Origin: Pseudothioclava arenosa
Lineage (GTDB): Bacteria > Pseudomonadota > Alphaproteobacteria > Rhodobacterales > Rhodobacteraceae
Assembly: GCF_002358085.1 (NCBI RefSeq)
Contig: NZ_NTJD01000005.1
Span: forward strand, 158,680-222,679
DNA: 64,000 nt
Reading direction: 5' to 3'
Part shown: piece by piece, positions 35,547 through 46,163 of the stretch
How positions within the stretch are numbered: the first letter of the stretch is position 1
Layout of the letters: every line of letters starts with the position of its first letter
Program-made: the position numbers and the translations under genes
The notes under the pieces: generated by a model
What the model saw: only the letters and a program-made list of their open reading frames with translations
Database searches by the model: none
What the model was told of the DNA's origin: nothing

Positions 35547-36437
35547 TCAGCGGAAATTCGACAGAAGCTGGCAAAGCTGATCGAGCTGATCGAGGTCCTT
35601 GTAAGAAATCGACACACGGCCCGCGCCATCCGGCTGATGATCAATGGCTACGCTCATCCCCATTGCCGCCGACAGATCCGCTTCGAGCGCGCGGGTATCG
35701 GCGTCTTTCTCGGTCGGACGCGGCGAGCGCGTGGATTTCTTGGTCGATTCGCCGCCTTTTTTCGCCAATCGCTCGGTTTCACGCACCGAAAGCCCGTTTG
35801 CGACGATCTGGCGCGCGAGCCCGTGCGGATCATCGGCCGTCAAAAGCGCGCGCGCGTGGCCGGCCGTCAGGCGACCCTCACGCAGCATTTCCTGCAGTTC
35901 ATCGGGCAGCTGCAGGAGTCGCAGCAGGTTGGCGATATGCGAGCGGCTCTTCGAGAGCGCCTCGGCCAGCTTTTCCTGGGTATGACCAAAGCGATCCATC
36001 AGCTGACGATAGCCAAGCGCCTCTTCCAGCGGGTTCAGATCGGCCCGCTGAATATTTTCGATGATCGCGACCTCAAGGACCTCGGTATCACTGAAATCCC
36101 GCACGATGACGGGCAGCTCATGCACCTGCGCCATCTGCGCCGCGCGCCAACGGCGCTCCCCGGCGACAATTTCGTAGTGCTCGGCGCGGCCCGGATGCTT
36201 GCGCACGATCAGGGGCTGAATCACCCCCTTCTCGCGGATTGAAGCGGCAAGCTCCTGGAGCGCCTCGGGCGCGAAAGTGCGGCGCGGCTGATCGGGATTC
36301 GGCTCGATCTTTTCGATCGGAACATAGAAATCGGCGCGGCGCGGCGCATTTTCCTGCGGCGCGGCCCCGAGATTCACATCGGCCATCAGCGCAGACAGCC
36401 CGCGCCCAAGACCCCGACGTTCTTTTTTCTCGCTCAT
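35547..36437 (-). CDS. parB: Chromosome partitioning protein ParB
   Basis: ParB is the CTPase that loads at parS and spreads to form the partition complex. The 296-residue product has the expected start RRGLGRGLSALMADV, the CTP-binding ParB/Srx domain (IEPNPDQPRRTFAPEALQEL through EIVAGERRWRAAQMAQVHEL), the central helix-turn-helix (LGYRQLMDRFGHTQEKLAEA then LSKSRSHIANLLRLL), and a C-terminal dimer segment (VSISYKDLDQLDQLCQLLSN). It is downstream of parA by one base and two perfect parS sites lie 1.4 and 3.3 kb upstream. Confidence 0.98.
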   Translation of the reverse strand: MSEKKERRGLGRGLSALMADVNLGAAPQENAPRRADFYVPIEKIEPNPDQPRRTFAPEALQELAASIREKGVIQPLIVRKHPGRAEHYEIVAGERRWRAAQMAQVHELPVIVRDFSDTEVLEVAIIENIQRADLNPLEEALGYRQLMDRFGHTQEKLAEALSKSRSHIANLLRLLQLPDELQEMLREGRLTAGHARALLTADDPHGLARQIVANGLSVRETERLAKKGGESTKKSTRSPRPTEKDADTRALEADLSAAMGMSVAIDHQPDGAGRVSISYKDLDQLDQLCQLLSNFR

Positions 36438-36438
36438 A

Positions 36439-37254
36439 TCAGCCCTTCCTGCCCGTCATTGCATGTCGCGCCAGCATTTCCTGCGCCAGCGCACGATAGG
36501 CCTGCGCCCCGCGCGAGCCGCCATCATAGCTCAGCACCGGAAGCGCATAGGACGGCGCCTCGGAAACGCGGACATTTCGCGGGATCATCGTGCGGAACAC
36601 CAACTCGCCCAAGGTCGCGCGCGCATCCGCCTCGACCTGCTGCGACAGGTTGTTGCGCACATCATACATCGTCAGCACGACACCCTCGATCCGCAGCTGG
36701 TTATTCGCACTTTGGCGCACCTCGCGGATCGTCAGCATCAGCTGCGAGAGGCCTTCAAGCGCGAAAAACTCGGCCTGAAGCGGCACTAGGACCGATTGCG
36801 ACGCCACCATCGCATTGATCGTCAGAAGCGAAAGCGAGGGCGGGCAGTCGATCAGGATGTAATCAAAGCGGAATTTGTCGATATCGGGCTGGCGCAGCGC
36901 GTCATGAAGCAGAAAACTGCGCTTTTCGTTCGCCATCAGCTCGATATCGGCGGAAGACAGGTCGGTCGTCGCCGGGCAGATCCAGAGCCCGTCGACATCG
37001 CTTTGCAGCAAGATATCTTCAAGCGGCATATCCTCGAGCAAGAGATCATAGGTCGAGAACTTGCGGTCTTCGGGGTCGATGCCGAGACCGGTCGAGGCAT
37101 TGCCCTGCGGATCGAGGTCGACCAGAAGCACGCGCTGCCCCTGCTCGGCCAGCGCGGCCGCGAGGTTGATCGCGGTGGTGGTCTTGCCGACGCCGCCCTT
37201 CTGATTGGTAATCGAGATGATGCGGGGCGCCGGGGGTCGGGTTGGATCAGACAC
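36439..37254 (-). CDS. parA: Chromosome partitioning ATPase ParA
   Basis: ParA is the DNA-binding ATPase that moves ParB-parS complexes. The 271-residue protein has the deviant Walker A NQKGGVGKTTTAINLAAALA (from residue 18), the Walker A' region LLVDLDPQGNASTGLGID and Walker B FDYILIDCPPSLSLLTINAM. It starts with GTG at 37254, overlapping the end of rsmG by eight bases. Together with parB it is the chromosomal system placed near the origin. Confidence 0.98.
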   Translation of the reverse strand: MSDPTRPPAPRIISITNQKGGVGKTTTAINLAAALAEQGQRVLLVDLDPQGNASTGLGIDPEDRKFSTYDLLLEDMPLEDILLQSDVDGLWICPATTDLSSADIELMANEKRSFLLHDALRQPDIDKFRFDYILIDCPPSLSLLTINAMVASQSVLVPLQAEFFALEGLSQLMLTIREVRQSANNQLRIEGVVLTMYDVRNNLSQQVEADARATLGELVFRTMIPRNVRVSEAPSYALPVLSYDGGSRGAQAYRALAQEMLARHAMTGRKG

Positions 37255-37867
37255 GCGAAACCTCTGCGAAAGTCAGGATTGCCGCCTCGGGATCGGTGAG
37301 GCTGGGATAGGTTTGAACCGAGAAAGACCAGTTTTTCTGCGCCTCTGCAAGCTCCTCGCGCCAGGATGCACCCTTCGGGAAAACCGCCAGGCCCGAGCTG
37401 GCCAAATGTCGGGCAGCAAAGCCCAAAAGCCGATCAAGCGGCGCAAGGGCGCGCGCGCTGAGAACCTCGGCATTCAGCGGATCGACCTCCTCGATTCGCT
37501 GTGCGCGCACCTCGACCGACAGGCCAAGCTCGCGCGCGACCGTCATCAGAAAGGTCGATTTACGTCGGTCACTTTCAACGAGGACAAACTTCTGCGCGGG
37601 GCGCTTTTCCCTGGCCAGGATCGCCAGAACCAACCCCGGAAAGCCTCCGCCCGAACCCAGATCGGCCCAAAGCCCCTCCCGACCCTCGGCCAGATCGAAA
37701 AGCTGCGCCGAATCGAGGAAATGGCGCGTCCAAAGCTGGGACAGCGTGGCCGGAGACACGAGGTTGATCGCCGGATTCCACTTGTTCAGTAGCGCATCAT
37801 AGGCCTCAAGGCGCTCCAATGTTTCACGTGAAACATCGAAGCCGGGCAGCCGGTCCTGTTGTGTCAT
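37247..37867 (-). CDS. rsmG: 16S rRNA m7G527 methyltransferase RsmG (GidB)
   Basis: RsmG methylates G527 of 16S rRNA (the site linked to streptomycin response). The 206-residue product has the SAM motif [20 protein letters not shown], the preceding [20 protein letters not shown] and [14 protein letters not shown]. It starts at ATG 37867, overlapping mnmG by four bases. Codons 11-16 (DVSRET) coincide with a perfect parS palindrome, so the gene body is also a segregation site. Confidence 0.97.
   Translation of the reverse strand: MTQQDRLPGFDVSRETLERLEAYDALLNKWNPAINLVSPATLSQLWTRHFLDSAQLFDLAEGREGLWADLGSGGGFPGLVLAILAREKRPAQKFVLVESDRRKSTFLMTVARELGLSVEVRAQRIEEVDPLNAEVLSARALAPLDRLLGFAARHLASSGLAVFPKGASWREELAEAQKNWSFSVQTYPSLTDPEAAILTFAEVSRV
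37820..37835. promoter_or_regulatory. parS centromere-like site within rsmG
   Basis: The 16 bases TGTTTCACGTGAAACA are the exact consensus ParB-binding palindrome. They lie inside the 5' part of rsmG, where they encode DVSRET, and about 1.4 kb upstream of parB. Presence of parB-parA beside it supports function. Confidence 0.95.
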
Positions 37868-39735
37868 GCGCTTTTAGCCCGCCGCATCTGCTTGAGTTTC
37901 GCCAGAATCAGCGTCAATGCCGCCGGGGTGACCCCTTCGACCTTCGCCGCATGGCCAAGCGTTTGCGGAAGCGCGCGCTTGAGCTTGCCGCGCAGCTCGT
38001 TCGACAGGCTGGGCAGCGCGTCATAATCGAAGCCCGCCGGAATCTCCCAAGCCTCATCGCGCCGAATCGCGGCTGCGTCTTCTTCCTGCCGCTGGACATA
38101 ATTGGCGTAAAGCGCATCAATCGCGAGTTGCTCGGCCGTCTCGGCCTCAATAGCCGCCAGCTCCGGCAGAGCCGCGACAAGCTGGTCGAACTCGATATTC
38201 GCGAAGGACAGAAGGGCAAAAGCGCTGCGCTTCTCTCCATCCTGGTTCACCATCATCCCATGCTCCCGCGCCTGCTTGGGTGTCAGGATCGAGTGCTCCA
38301 GCAGATCGCGCCCTGCTGTGAGCTTCTCCATCTTCTCGCCGAAGGCCCGCTGACGGGTTTCGCCAACGCAGCCCAATTCGATACCGACGCCAGTCAGACG
38401 CTGATCAGCATTATCCGCGCGCAGAGACAGCCGGAACTCAGCACGCGACGTGAACATGCGGTAAGGCTCGGACACCCCGCGCGTTATCAGGTCGTCGATC
38501 ATCACGCCGATATAGCTGTTGGCACGGCTGAAGTGATGGGGTGCCTCATCACGCGCAGCGCGCGCGGCGCTTAGCCCAGCCACAAGCCCCTGAGCTGCGG
38601 CCTCTTCATAACCGGTCGTGCCGTTGATCTGCCCGGCAAGATACAGCCCAGGCACTTCACGCAGCTCAAGCGCCGCCGTCAGGGCGCGCGGATCGACATA
38701 GTCATATTCAATCGCGTAGCCCGGCTGCAGGATGCGGACCTCCTCGAGGCCATAGATCGAGCGAACGTATTCCTCCTGTACCTCCTCGGGCAGCGAGGTC
38801 GAAATACCGTTCGGATAGACGGTATCGTCATCAAGCCCCTCTGGCTCCAGGAACACCTGATGCGCGGATTTGTCGGCAAAGCGCACGACCTTATCCTCAA
38901 TCGAGGGGCAATAGCGCGGCCCCACCCCCTCGATATGCCCGCCATACATGGCCGAGCGCGACAGGTTCGCGCGTATGACCTCATGCGTCTTTTCGTTGGT
39001 ATGGGTGATCCCGCAGGCGATCTGGCGCGCGAAGGGTTTGCGATGCAGGAAGGAAAACACGACCGGATCTTCATCGCCCGGCTGCTCGTCCAGCAGATCC
39101 CAGCGGATCGTGCGCCCGTCCAGCCGCGGCGGCGTCCCGGTTTTCAGCCGCCCAAGCGGCAGCTCCAGCGCCTTCAGGCGTTCAGCCAGCGCAACCGAGG
39201 GCTTATCGCCAATCCGCCCGCCGGGCCGCTTCTTATCGCCGATATGGATCAGCCCGTTAAGGAATGTGCCCGAGGTCAGGATCACGGCGCGCGACGGCAG
39301 CTCCGAGCCATCGGCCAGGATAACCCCGGCAATACGCCTGCCATCCATCCGGAAATCGGCAACCTCGCCCTCGATCACCTCGAGGTTCGGCTGCAATGCC
39401 GTCTCGCGCTGCATCGCCTCGCGATAAAGCTTGCGGTCGGCTTGCGCGCGCGGCCCACGCACCGCCGGCCCTTTGCGACGGTTCAGCAGGCGAAACTGGA
39501 TGCCCGCCATATCGGCCACCCGCCCCATCACGCCGTCCAGCGCATCGATCTCACGCACGAGGTGGCCCTTGCCAAGCCCGCCAATCGCCGGGTTGCACGA
39601 CATCACGCCAATCGCATCGGCGCGCAGCGTTATCAGTGCGGTCTGCGCACCCATTCGGGCCGCCGCATGGGCCGCCTCGGTCCCGGCGTGACCGCCGCCA
39701 ACAACGATGACGTCAAAATGTTTCACGTGAAACAC
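37864..39735 (-). CDS. mnmG: tRNA uridine-5-carboxymethylaminomethyl enzyme MnmG (GidA)
   Basis: MnmG, with MnmE, installs cmnm5U34 on several tRNAs. The 623-residue product has the FAD site [20 protein letters not shown], the conserved [20 protein letters not shown] and [20 protein letters not shown], and the C-terminal helical domain. The annotated GTG (39735) begins MFHVKH, encoded by a parS site. A second GTG nine bases on (39726, starting MKHFDV) has better spacing from the GAGGAG ribosome site and may be the true start. The end overlaps rsmG by four bases. Confidence 0.96.
   Translation of the reverse strand: MFHVKHFDVIVVGGGHAGTEAAHAAARMGAQTALITLRADAIGVMSCNPAIGGLGKGHLVREIDALDGVMGRVADMAGIQFRLLNRRKGPAVRGPRAQADRKLYREAMQRETALQPNLEVIEGEVADFRMDGRRIAGVILADGSELPSRAVILTSGTFLNGLIHIGDKKRPGGRIGDKPSVALAERLKALELPLGRLKTGTPPRLDGRTIRWDLLDEQPGDEDPVVFSFLHRKPFARQIACGITHTNEKTHEVIRANLSRSAMYGGHIEGVGPRYCPSIEDKVVRFADKSAHQVFLEPEGLDDDTVYPNGISTSLPEEVQEEYVRSIYGLEEVRILQPGYAIEYDYVDPRALTAALELREVPGLYLAGQINGTTGYEEAAAQGLVAGLSAARAARDEAPHHFSRANSYIGVMIDDLITRGVSEPYRMFTSRAEFRLSLRADNADQRLTGVGIELGCVGETRQRAFGEKMEKLTAGRDLLEHSILTPKQAREHGMMVNQDGEKRSAFALLSFANIEFDQLVAALPELAAIEAETAEQLAIDALYANYVQRQEEDAAAIRRDEAWEIPAGFDYDALPSLSNELRGKLKRALPQTLGHAAKVEGVTPAALTLILAKLKQMRRAKSA
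39719..39734. promoter_or_regulatory. parS centromere-like site at the start of mnmG
   Basis: A second perfect TGTTTCACGTGAAACA lies over the first codons of mnmG (FHVKH), 1.9 kb from the rsmG copy and 3.2 kb left of oriC. Its overlap with the translation start means ParB binding could affect mnmG expression, which is inference. Confidence 0.95.
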
Positions 39736-39738
39736 TCC

Positions 39739-41022
39739 TCACTTGCCGATGCAGAAGCTCGCAAAGATCTCGTCCAGCAGGTGCTCCACATCGACCCGCC
39801 CGACCAACGATTCCAAGGCCCGGGCCGCCGTCCGAAGATCTTCGGCAGCCAGCTCCGCGCGCTCGGACCCCGCCAATACCTCATTTCGCGCCGATTCCAT
39901 AGCCCTCTGAGCACGCATCAGCGAAATCCTGTGCCGCTCATGCGACATGACGCTGGCGCCCGCAGCAAGCCCTTCGAGCCGCGCAGTCACCTGCGCGATC
40001 AGCGTATCGATCCCCGCGCCGGTCTTGCCGGACACGCAAAGCCCGTCGCGCGGCGCAAGGTCTGCCTTGCCTTGCGCGACAATATCGCCGGGCTCTGGCG
40101 CAATCAGCGGCACCTCATCGCCATCCAGCAGGAACACCCGCAGGTCCGCCGCCTTCGCGCGCGAAATCGCCCGCTCGATCCCGATGCTTTCGACGACATC
40201 CTCGGTCTCGCGCAGGCCAGCGGTATCCAGGAGCGTCACGGCCAGCCCGGCCAGATCCATGCGCACTTCGATCACATCGCGCGTCGTGCCTGCGATCTCC
40301 GACGTAATCGCCGCCTCGCGCCCCGCCAGCGCATTCAAAAGCGTCGATTTCCCCGCATTCGGCCGTCCGACGATCGCCACCTCAAAGCCTTCACGCACCC
40401 GCTCACCTGCCGAGATCCCGCGCAGCTCGGCCGCAATACCGCCGCTCACGCGCCCGATCAGTTCGAGCACCTCGGGCGAGACATCGACAGGAACATCTTC
40501 ATCGGCAAAATCAATCGTCGCCTCGATCAGCGCGGCAGCGCGCACCAAATCCGTGCGCCAGGCATCGACCTTGGAACCAACAGCGCCCGATAGAACCCGC
40601 AGCGCCTGCTTGCGCTGCGCCTCGGTCTCGGCCTCGATCAGATCGGCCAACCCCTCGACCTGCGCCAGATCGAGCCGCCCGTTTTCCAGCGCCCGCCGCG
40701 TGAACTCTCCGGGCTCCGCCAAACGCAACCCGTCCAAGCCGCCAAGGGCACGCAGCACCGCTGAAACCGTGGCGACCGCCCCGTGGATATGCAGCTCCAC
40801 CACCTCTTCGCCGGTAAAGCTCGCGCCTTCCTCGAAGACCAGAACGACCGCTTCATCCAGCTCTTCACCGGCAAGCCGCAGCTTGCGCAACCCGGCCTGA
40901 CGTGGCGCGGGCAGCGTGCCGCAAAGTGCGCCTGCACCCGCCTTCGCCTGCGGGCCGGAAATGCGGATAACCGCCACCCCCGCCTTGCCGCGGGCGGTAG
41001 CCAAAGCAAAGATCGTATCCAT
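39739..41022 (-). CDS. mnmE: tRNA modification GTPase MnmE (TrmE)
   Basis: MnmE is the GTPase partner of MnmG. The 427-residue protein has the N-terminal formyl-THF-binding domain ([20 protein letters not shown]), the helical domain and an inserted G domain: G1 [19 protein letters not shown]2/G3 [14 protein letters not shown] with [19 protein letters not shown]. It ends in the catalytic C-terminal CIGK. mnmG begins four bases after its stop. It is part of the rho-mnmE-mnmG-rsmG-parAB leftward run. Confidence 0.97.
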   Translation of the reverse strand: MDTIFALATARGKAGVAVIRISGPQAKAGAGALCGTLPAPRQAGLRKLRLAGEELDEAVVLVFEEGASFTGEEVVELHIHGAVATVSAVLRALGGLDGLRLAEPGEFTRRALENGRLDLAQVEGLADLIEAETEAQRKQALRVLSGAVGSKVDAWRTDLVRAAALIEATIDFADEDVPVDVSPEVLELIGRVSGGIAAELRGISAGERVREGFEVAIVGRPNAGKSTLLNALAGREAAITSEIAGTTRDVIEVRMDLAGLAVTLLDTAGLRETEDVVESIGIERAISRAKAADLRVFLLDGDEVPLIAPEPGDIVAQGKADLAPRDGLCVSGKTGAGIDTLIAQVTARLEGLAAGASVMSHERHRISLMRAQRAMESARNEVLAGSERAELAAEDLRTAARALESLVGRVDVEHLLDEIFASFCIGK

Positions 41023-41055
41023 CGCCAGCCCTCGCGGCGCGTCGGTCAGCCCGAC

Positions 41056-42324
41056 TTAGCCGTTCATCGAATCGAAGAATTCGCTGTTGGTCTTGGTCTG
41101 CTTGAGCTTCGAGATCAGGAACTCGATCGCGTCCGTCGTGCCCATCGGGTTCAGGATGCGGCGCAGCAGATAGGTCTTTTGCAGGTCCTTCGCGTCGACC
41201 AGCAGGTCCTCTTTCCGGGTGCCGGACTTGAGGATATCCATCGCCGGGAAGACGCGCTTGTCGGCCACCTTGCGGTCGAGCACGATTTCCGAGTTACCCG
41301 TGCCCTTGAACTCCTCAAAGATCACCTCGTCCATCCGCGAGCCGGTATCGATCAGCGCGGTCGCGATGATGGTGAGCGAGCCACCCTCTTCGATGTTACG
41401 CGCGGCACCGAAAAAGCGCTTCGGACGTTGCAGCGCGTTCGCATCCACACCACCCGTCAGCACCTTGCCCGAGCTCGGCACGACGGTGTTATAGGCGCGG
41501 CCCAGGCGCGTGATCGAGTCGAGCAAGATCACCACGTCGCGCTTGTGCTCAACCAGACGCTTGGCCTTTTCGATCACCATCTCGGCCACCGCTACGTGCC
41601 GCGTCGCCGGTTCGTCGAAGGTCGAGGAAATCACCTCCCCCTTCACCGAGCGCTGCATGTCGGTCACCTCTTCCGGGCGCTCGTCGATCAACAGAACGAT
41701 CAGGTAGCACTCGGGGTGGTTGGTCTCGATCGAATGGGCGATGTTCTGCAACAGAACCGTCTTACCCGTGCGCGGCGGCGCCACGATCAGCGAACGCTGG
41801 CCCTTCCCGATCGGGGACACGAGGTCGATGATCCGGGCCGAGCGATCCTTGATCGTCGGATCTTCGATTTCCATCTTCAGCCGCTCGTCGGGATAGAGCG
41901 GCGTCAGGTTGTCGAAGCTCACCTTGTGGCGCGCTTTCTCCGGGTCTTCGAAGTTGATGCTCTCGACCTTGGTCAGCGCGAAATACCGCTCGTTCTCGCC
42001 CGGCGCGCGGATCACGCCCGAAACGGTATCGCCGGTGCGCAGGCTGTGCTGACGGATCATGTCGGGCGAAACATAGATGTCATCGGGGCCCGGCAGGTAG
42101 TTCGCCTCGGGCGAGCGCAGGAAGCCAAAGCCGTCTTGCAGCACTTCCAGCACGCCATCCCCGCCGATCTCTATATCGTCCTCGGCATGCTCCTTCAGGA
42201 TCGAGAACATCATCTCGCCCTTGCGCATCGTCGAGGCGTTCTCAATTTCCCATTCCTCGGCCAGCGCCAGCAGCTCTTTCGGGCTTTTGACTTTCAGGTC
42301 GGCAAGGTTCAGGCGTTCGCTCAT
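41056..42324 (-). CDS. rho: Transcription termination factor Rho
   Basis: Rho is the hexameric RNA helicase that terminates untranslated transcripts. The 422-residue product has the N-terminal helical domain ([20 protein letters not shown]), the RNA-binding cold-shock-like domain ([20 protein letters not shown]), the P-loop [15 protein letters not shown], Walker B region [20 protein letters not shown], and the Q/R loop. ATG 42324 is chosen over an in-frame start nine codons earlier because it gives the standard N-terminus. It is downstream of hemJ across 138 bp with a likely terminator between. Confidence 0.97.
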   Translation of the reverse strand: MSERLNLADLKVKSPKELLALAEEWEIENASTMRKGEMMFSILKEHAEDDIEIGGDGVLEVLQDGFGFLRSPEANYLPGPDDIYVSPDMIRQHSLRTGDTVSGVIRAPGENERYFALTKVESINFEDPEKARHKVSFDNLTPLYPDERLKMEIEDPTIKDRSARIIDLVSPIGKGQRSLIVAPPRTGKTVLLQNIAHSIETNHPECYLIVLLIDERPEEVTDMQRSVKGEVISSTFDEPATRHVAVAEMVIEKAKRLVEHKRDVVILLDSITRLGRAYNTVVPSSGKVLTGGVDANALQRPKRFFGAARNIEEGGSLTIIATALIDTGSRMDEVIFEEFKGTGNSEIVLDRKVADKRVFPAMDILKSGTRKEDLLVDAKDLQKTYLLRRILNPMGTTDAIEFLISKLKQTKTNSEFFDSMNG

Positions 42325-42389
42325 GGGGATCCCCGTCAAATACCGCGCCACCCGAAACCCGGGCCGCGCGTGCTGTCATCTCATATCAG

Positions 42390-42414
42390 AAAAACCGGTC
42401 GGCCAGGACGGCCG
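42390..42414 (-). terminator. Probable terminator between hemJ and rho
   Basis: On the minus strand CGGCC (42414-42410) and GGCCG (42404-42400) form a short stem with a five-base loop, followed by ACCGG and then five T. It lies in the 138-bp gap after hemJ. The stem is short, so attenuation or partial termination is possible. Confidence 0.45.
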
Positions 42415-42462
42415 GGGCTTGGGCTGCAGATACGCGCGAATGCGCGCTGAGTCAATGAATGC

Positions 42463-42927
42463 TCAGAATTTCAGGATCACCGAGAGAACGATTACCACCA
42501 TGAAGATCGTCGGCACCTCGTTCATCATCCGGTACTGCCGACCCGTCAGCGTGCTGGTGCCCTCGGCGAGCGCGACGCGCTGCTTGCCGCACCACATGTG
42601 AAACCAGGTCATGCCGAGGATCGAAGCGCCCTTGGTCCAGGGCCAGATGCTCGTCCAGTCGACGATGCCGGGGGTGAACACCAGCATCAACCCAAACAGC
42701 CAGCTCGATATCATCGCCGGATTCATGATCGCCTTGAGCAAGAGCCGCTCCTGATGCCGGAACAAGAGATCCATGTCCGAGTCGCGCACCACGCCCTGCT
42801 TCTTCAGCCCTTCGACGTGATAGACAAAGAGCCGCGGCAGATAGAACAGCCCCGCCATCCAGGCGAGCACGGACATCACGTGAAAGCTTTTGGTCCAGAA
42901 GTAGAAGTCAGCGAGAAAATCGGTCAT
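42463..42927 (-). CDS. hemJ: Protoporphyrinogen IX oxidase HemJ
   Basis: HemJ oxidises protoporphyrinogen IX to protoporphyrin IX in many bacteria that lack HemG or HemY-type oxidases. The 154-residue membrane protein has about four spans and the conserved FYFWTKSFHVMSVLAWMAGL then FYLPRLFVYHVE, with His in each, and the late RQYRMMNEVPTIFMVVIVLS. ATG 42927 is the natural start. It is the last gene on the left side of the presumed origin and is transcribed away from it. Confidence 0.93.
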   Translation of the reverse strand: MTDFLADFYFWTKSFHVMSVLAWMAGLFYLPRLFVYHVEGLKKQGVVRDSDMDLLFRHQERLLLKAIMNPAMISSWLFGLMLVFTPGIVDWTSIWPWTKGASILGMTWFHMWCGKQRVALAEGTSTLTGRQYRMMNEVPTIFMVVIVLSVILKF

Positions 42928-43312
42928 GGCACGCCCTTTCGTTCCCAACCTCAATATAAAAATAAAAGAAAATAAAAAAGATGATGATGATGTAGGCCCT
43001 GTGGAGACTGTGGATTAATGACCTATCCACATCCGTCAGAGCTTCAGGCAGATTTACCTCACAGCTGCGCATGAAACCTAAATAAAAACAATTATTTCAA
43101 TATGTTAGAAGAATTTCAGCTGTGGAGAAATACCGGGATAACCCAAGGATGATCTGCGGCGATGCGCCTCTCTTTCACAAGCCCGACTTTCGGGTTCCAC
43201 AGGTGGACAAACCTTCACCTTTCTTGAGAAAACGTTAAGAAATACCCACAGGCATCGTCAGCCCCTCGCATCTCACCGATTTCCCCCCAAGCAAATCCGC
43301 CCGGTTATCCCC
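42928..43312. other. Probable chromosomal replication origin (oriC)
   Basis: The gap is strikingly AT-rich against GC-rich flanks, with A/T tracts at 42954-42980 and 43078-43117 that could unwind. DnaA-box-like nonamers one mismatch from TTATCCACA occur at 43009-43017 (reverse), 43023-43031, 43121-43129 (reverse) and 43305-43313; weaker ones at 43000-43008 and 43242-43250. The first two form an inverted pair five bases apart. Genes diverge from this point, parAB and parS lie to the left, and the order rho ... | maf-aroE-coaE-dnaQ matches that around Caulobacter Cori. No gene was found here. Confidence 0.8.
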
Positions 43313-43912
43313 ATGTCTGTCCCCGTCCTTCTCGCCTCGGCTTCGGAAATCCGCGCGCAGCTTCTGCGCAACGCGGGGCTGTCCGTGACCGTCCAGCCCG
43401 CGCGCCTCGACGAAGAGGCGATCCGCGCCGCGCTCGAGGCCGAGGGCGCCAATCCCCGCGACGTGGCCGATGCGCTGGCCGAAGCCAAGGCCGCCAAGCT
43501 TTCGGGCAAGACGCCGGGCGCCCTTGTTCTAGGCGCCGATCAGGTGCTTGACCTCAACGGCCGCGTCTTTTCCAAGCCCGAAACCCCCGAAGACGCCAAG
43601 GCCCAGCTTCGCGCCCTCTCGGGGCAGACCCATCGCCTGCTCTCAGCGCTTGTCGTTGTCCGCGACGGCGAGCCGCTCTGGCGCCATGTTGGGCAGGTAC
43701 GGCTGACCATGCATACGCTCTCGGAGGCGTTCATCGACGATTACATCGCCCGCAACTGGGATAGCATCCGCTGGGCCGTCGGCTGCTACAAGCTCGAAGA
43801 GGAAGGCGCGCGGCTTTTCTCTCGCATCGAAGGCGATTATTTCTCGGTCCTGGGCCTGCCGCTGATCGAATTCCTGAACTGGCTCCGCGCAAGAGGAGAG
43901 CTGCCGACATGA
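43313..43912 (+). CDS. maf: Maf-family nucleotide pyrophosphatase
   Basis: Maf proteins hydrolyse non-canonical nucleotides such as dTTP/UTP or m7GTP and were linked to septum inhibition. The 199-residue product starts [20 protein letters not shown] and has the catalytic [20 protein letters not shown] segment, followed by [20 protein letters not shown] and the [21 protein letters not shown]-terminus. It is the first gene to the right of the presumed oriC; a DnaA-box-like TTATCCCCA touches its start codon. Its end overlaps aroE by four bases. Confidence 0.95.
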   Translation: MSVPVLLASASEIRAQLLRNAGLSVTVQPARLDEEAIRAALEAEGANPRDVADALAEAKAAKLSGKTPGALVLGADQVLDLNGRVFSKPETPEDAKAQLRALSGQTHRLLSALVVVRDGEPLWRHVGQVRLTMHTLSEAFIDDYIARNWDSIRWAVGCYKLEEEGARLFSRIEGDYFSVLGLPLIEFLNWLRARGELPT

Positions 43913-44748
43913 CCGACCATCCCAAGATCCCGCTTGCAGGCGTGATCGGATCACCGATCGCGCATTCCAAATCCCCCGCGCTGCAGCGCTATTGGCTGGA
44001 AAGCTACGGGATCAAGGGGTTCTACGTGCCGATGGATGTCGCAGCAGAGGATCTGGAAGCCGTGCTGCGCACGCTGCCCAAGGCGGGGTTTGTGGGCTGC
44101 AACGTGACAATCCCGCACAAAGAGGCGGTGCTGCGTTTGGCCGATGTCGTCACCGATCGTGCGGCACTGATCGGGGCCGCGAATACGCTGGTCTTCCTGC
44201 CGGATGGGCGGATTCAGGCCGATAATACAGATGGTTACGGCTTCATGGCGAACTTGCGTCAGCACCTGCCCGACTGGTCCGCGGCGACTGGCCCGGCGGC
44301 GGTGTTTGGCGCGGGCGGTGCATGTCGCGCCATCCTCGCCTCGCTGCTTGAGGCCGGCTGCCCTGAAATCCGGCTCTCGAACCGCTCGCGCGAGCGTGCC
44401 GACCAGCTTCGCGCCGAGTTCGGCGCCCGCGTCGTTGTCCATGACTGGGTGCGGGCCGGCAATATGCTGGAAGGCGCAGCCACCGTGGTCAACACCACCG
44501 CACTCGGCATGGTTGGCAAGCCCGAGTTCCGCGTGCCGCTCGATGCGCTTTCGCCCGAGGCGGTGGTGACTGATATCGTCTACACGCCGCTGGAAACCGA
44601 TCTGCTGAAATCCGCCAAAGCCGTCGGCTGCCACACGGTCGATGGGCTCGGCATGCTCTTGCATCAGGCGGTGCCGGGGTTCGAGGCCTGGTTCGGCCGC
44701 CGCCCCGAGGTCACCCCCGAGCTGCGCGACCTGGTGCTGAGCCTATGA
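43909..44748 (+). CDS. aroE: Shikimate dehydrogenase
   Basis: AroE reduces 3-dehydroshikimate with NADPH in aromatic amino-acid synthesis. The 279-residue product has the substrate site [20 protein letters not shown] and [17 protein letters not shown] (catalytic Lys), [20 protein letters not shown] with the conserved Asp, and the NADP loop [20 protein letters not shown]. The last region, [20 protein letters not shown], is also typical. It overlaps maf and coaE by four bases each. Confidence 0.97.
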   Translation: MTDHPKIPLAGVIGSPIAHSKSPALQRYWLESYGIKGFYVPMDVAAEDLEAVLRTLPKAGFVGCNVTIPHKEAVLRLADVVTDRAALIGAANTLVFLPDGRIQADNTDGYGFMANLRQHLPDWSAATGPAAVFGAGGACRAILASLLEAGCPEIRLSNRSRERADQLRAEFGARVVVHDWVRAGNMLEGAATVVNTTALGMVGKPEFRVPLDALSPEAVVTDIVYTPLETDLLKSAKAVGCHTVDGLGMLLHQAVPGFEAWFGRRPEVTPELRDLVLSL

Positions 44749-45332
44749 GCCGGCCGTATCTGCTGGGCCTGACCGGCTCGATCGGGATGGGCAAATCGAC
44801 CACCGCCAAGATGTTCGCCGAGCTGGGCGTGCCGGTCTGGGATGCCGATGCAACCGTCTATGCGCTTTACGCCAAGGGCGGTGCGGCGGTGGCGCCGATC
44901 GGGGCGATCTACCCCGAGGCGATCCGTGATGGCGCGGTTGATCGCGCGGCACTGCGCAAGGTGGTGACCAGCGATAAACAGGCTCTATCCCGCCTTGAAT
45001 CGATCGTTCACCCGCTGACGACGCAATCGCGCGAGGCCTTTATTTCGGCCCATTCCGATGCGCCGCTTTTGCTGCTGGATATCCCGCTCATGTATGAAAC
45101 GGGCGCCGAGAAATCCTGCGACGCGGTGCTTGTCGTGACCGCCCCGCCCGAGGTGCAGCGCGCGCGCGTGCTTGAACGCGGCACGATGGATGCGGCCGAG
45201 CTTGAACTGATCCTCTCGCGGCAGATGCCTGACGCCGAAAAACGGGCCCGCGCCGATTACATCATCGAGACGCTGACGCTTGAGCAAACCCGCGCCGCTG
45301 TGCAAGAACTGGTGGCGGAGCTGGGGGGCTGA
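44745..45332 (+). CDS. coaE: Dephospho-CoA kinase
   Basis: CoaE phosphorylates the ribose 3'-hydroxyl of dephospho-CoA in the last step of CoA synthesis. The 195-residue protein has the P-loop [20 protein letters not shown], followed by [20 protein letters not shown], and the conserved [20 protein letters not shown]. The start overlaps aroE by four bases and dnaQ begins one base after its stop. Confidence 0.97.
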   Translation: MSRPYLLGLTGSIGMGKSTTAKMFAELGVPVWDADATVYALYAKGGAAVAPIGAIYPEAIRDGAVDRAALRKVVTSDKQALSRLESIVHPLTTQSREAFISAHSDAPLLLLDIPLMYETGAEKSCDAVLVVTAPPEVQRARVLERGTMDAAELELILSRQMPDAEKRARADYIIETLTLEQTRAAVQELVAELGG

Positions 45333-45333
45333 G

Positions 45334-46029
45334 ATGCGCGAGATCGTTCTGGATACCGAAACCACGGGGTTTGAGCCCTCGGAAGGCCACCGGATCGTGG
45401 AAATCGGCGCCGTCGAGCTGTTCAACCACGTGCCAACCGGGCGCACCTATCACCAATATATCAACCCCGAGCGCGAGATGCCGAAAGAGGCCTTCGAAGT
45501 GCACGGGCTGGGCGATGAATTTCTCTCGGACAAGCCGAAATTCCGCGAAATCGCGCAGGATTTCCTCGATTTCATTGGCGGCGACGCGAAGCTGGTGATC
45601 CATAACGCAGCCTTCGACATGAAGTTCCTCAATGCCGAGTTGGGCTGGGTGAACAAGCCGCTGATCGCGAATGACCGCGCGCTTGATACGCTGATGATGG
45701 CGCGGCGCAAGTTTCCGGGCTCGCCCGCCTCGCTCGATGCGCTGTGCCGGCGGTTCAGCATCGACAATTCCTCGCGGACGCTGCACGGGGCGTTGCTCGA
45801 CTCCGAGATCCTGGCCGAGGTTTATCTTGAGCTGATCGGCGGACGGCAGCCGGGCTTTGGCCTCTCAATCGACCCTGTTCCGGCGAAAAACGCCTCTTCC
45901 GGCGCGAGCGAAGAGTGGCGCCCGCGCCCGCGCCCTGTGCCCCTGCCCTCGCGCCTGACCGAGGCCGAGGCTGCCGCGCATGCCGCGATGATCGAGAAGA
46001 TGGGTGACAAGGCGATCTGGCGGCGCTGA
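45334..46029 (+). CDS. dnaQ: DNA polymerase III epsilon subunit (proofreading exonuclease)
   Basis: DnaQ is the 3'-5' proofreading subunit of the replicative polymerase. The 231-residue product shows the DEDDh exonuclease motifs: Exo [12 protein letters not shown] (D7, E9), Exo [20 protein letters not shown], and Exo [23 protein letters not shown] with the catalytic His and Asp. The C-terminal part is Pro/Arg/Ala-rich. ATG 45334 follows the coaE stop by one base. Its place in maf-aroE-coaE-dnaQ beside the origin is conserved in alphaproteobacteria. Confidence 0.97.
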   Translation: MREIVLDTETTGFEPSEGHRIVEIGAVELFNHVPTGRTYHQYINPEREMPKEAFEVHGLGDEFLSDKPKFREIAQDFLDFIGGDAKLVIHNAAFDMKFLNAELGWVNKPLIANDRALDTLMMARRKFPGSPASLDALCRRFSIDNSSRTLHGALLDSEILAEVYLELIGGRQPGFGLSIDPVPAKNASSGASEEWRPRPRPVPLPSRLTEAEAAAHAAMIEKMGDKAIWRR

Positions 46030-46163
46030 TCGCGGGCAATAATGCTGCGCGAACCTGACACAAAAGCGCAACAAATGCAGCCTTGCGCCCATTTTTCCCA
46101 TTTAACCCCCGGGGCATTGGCCTTAAATGACCCCCTGTTCCGGGTTTTACGGGGGGACTGCCC

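Noticed and set aside
46090..46140. Imperfect inverted repeat before nadA (GGGGCATT and AATGACCCC)
   Set aside because: One arm has an extra base and no known NAD-regulator site matches, so it is not called as an operator.
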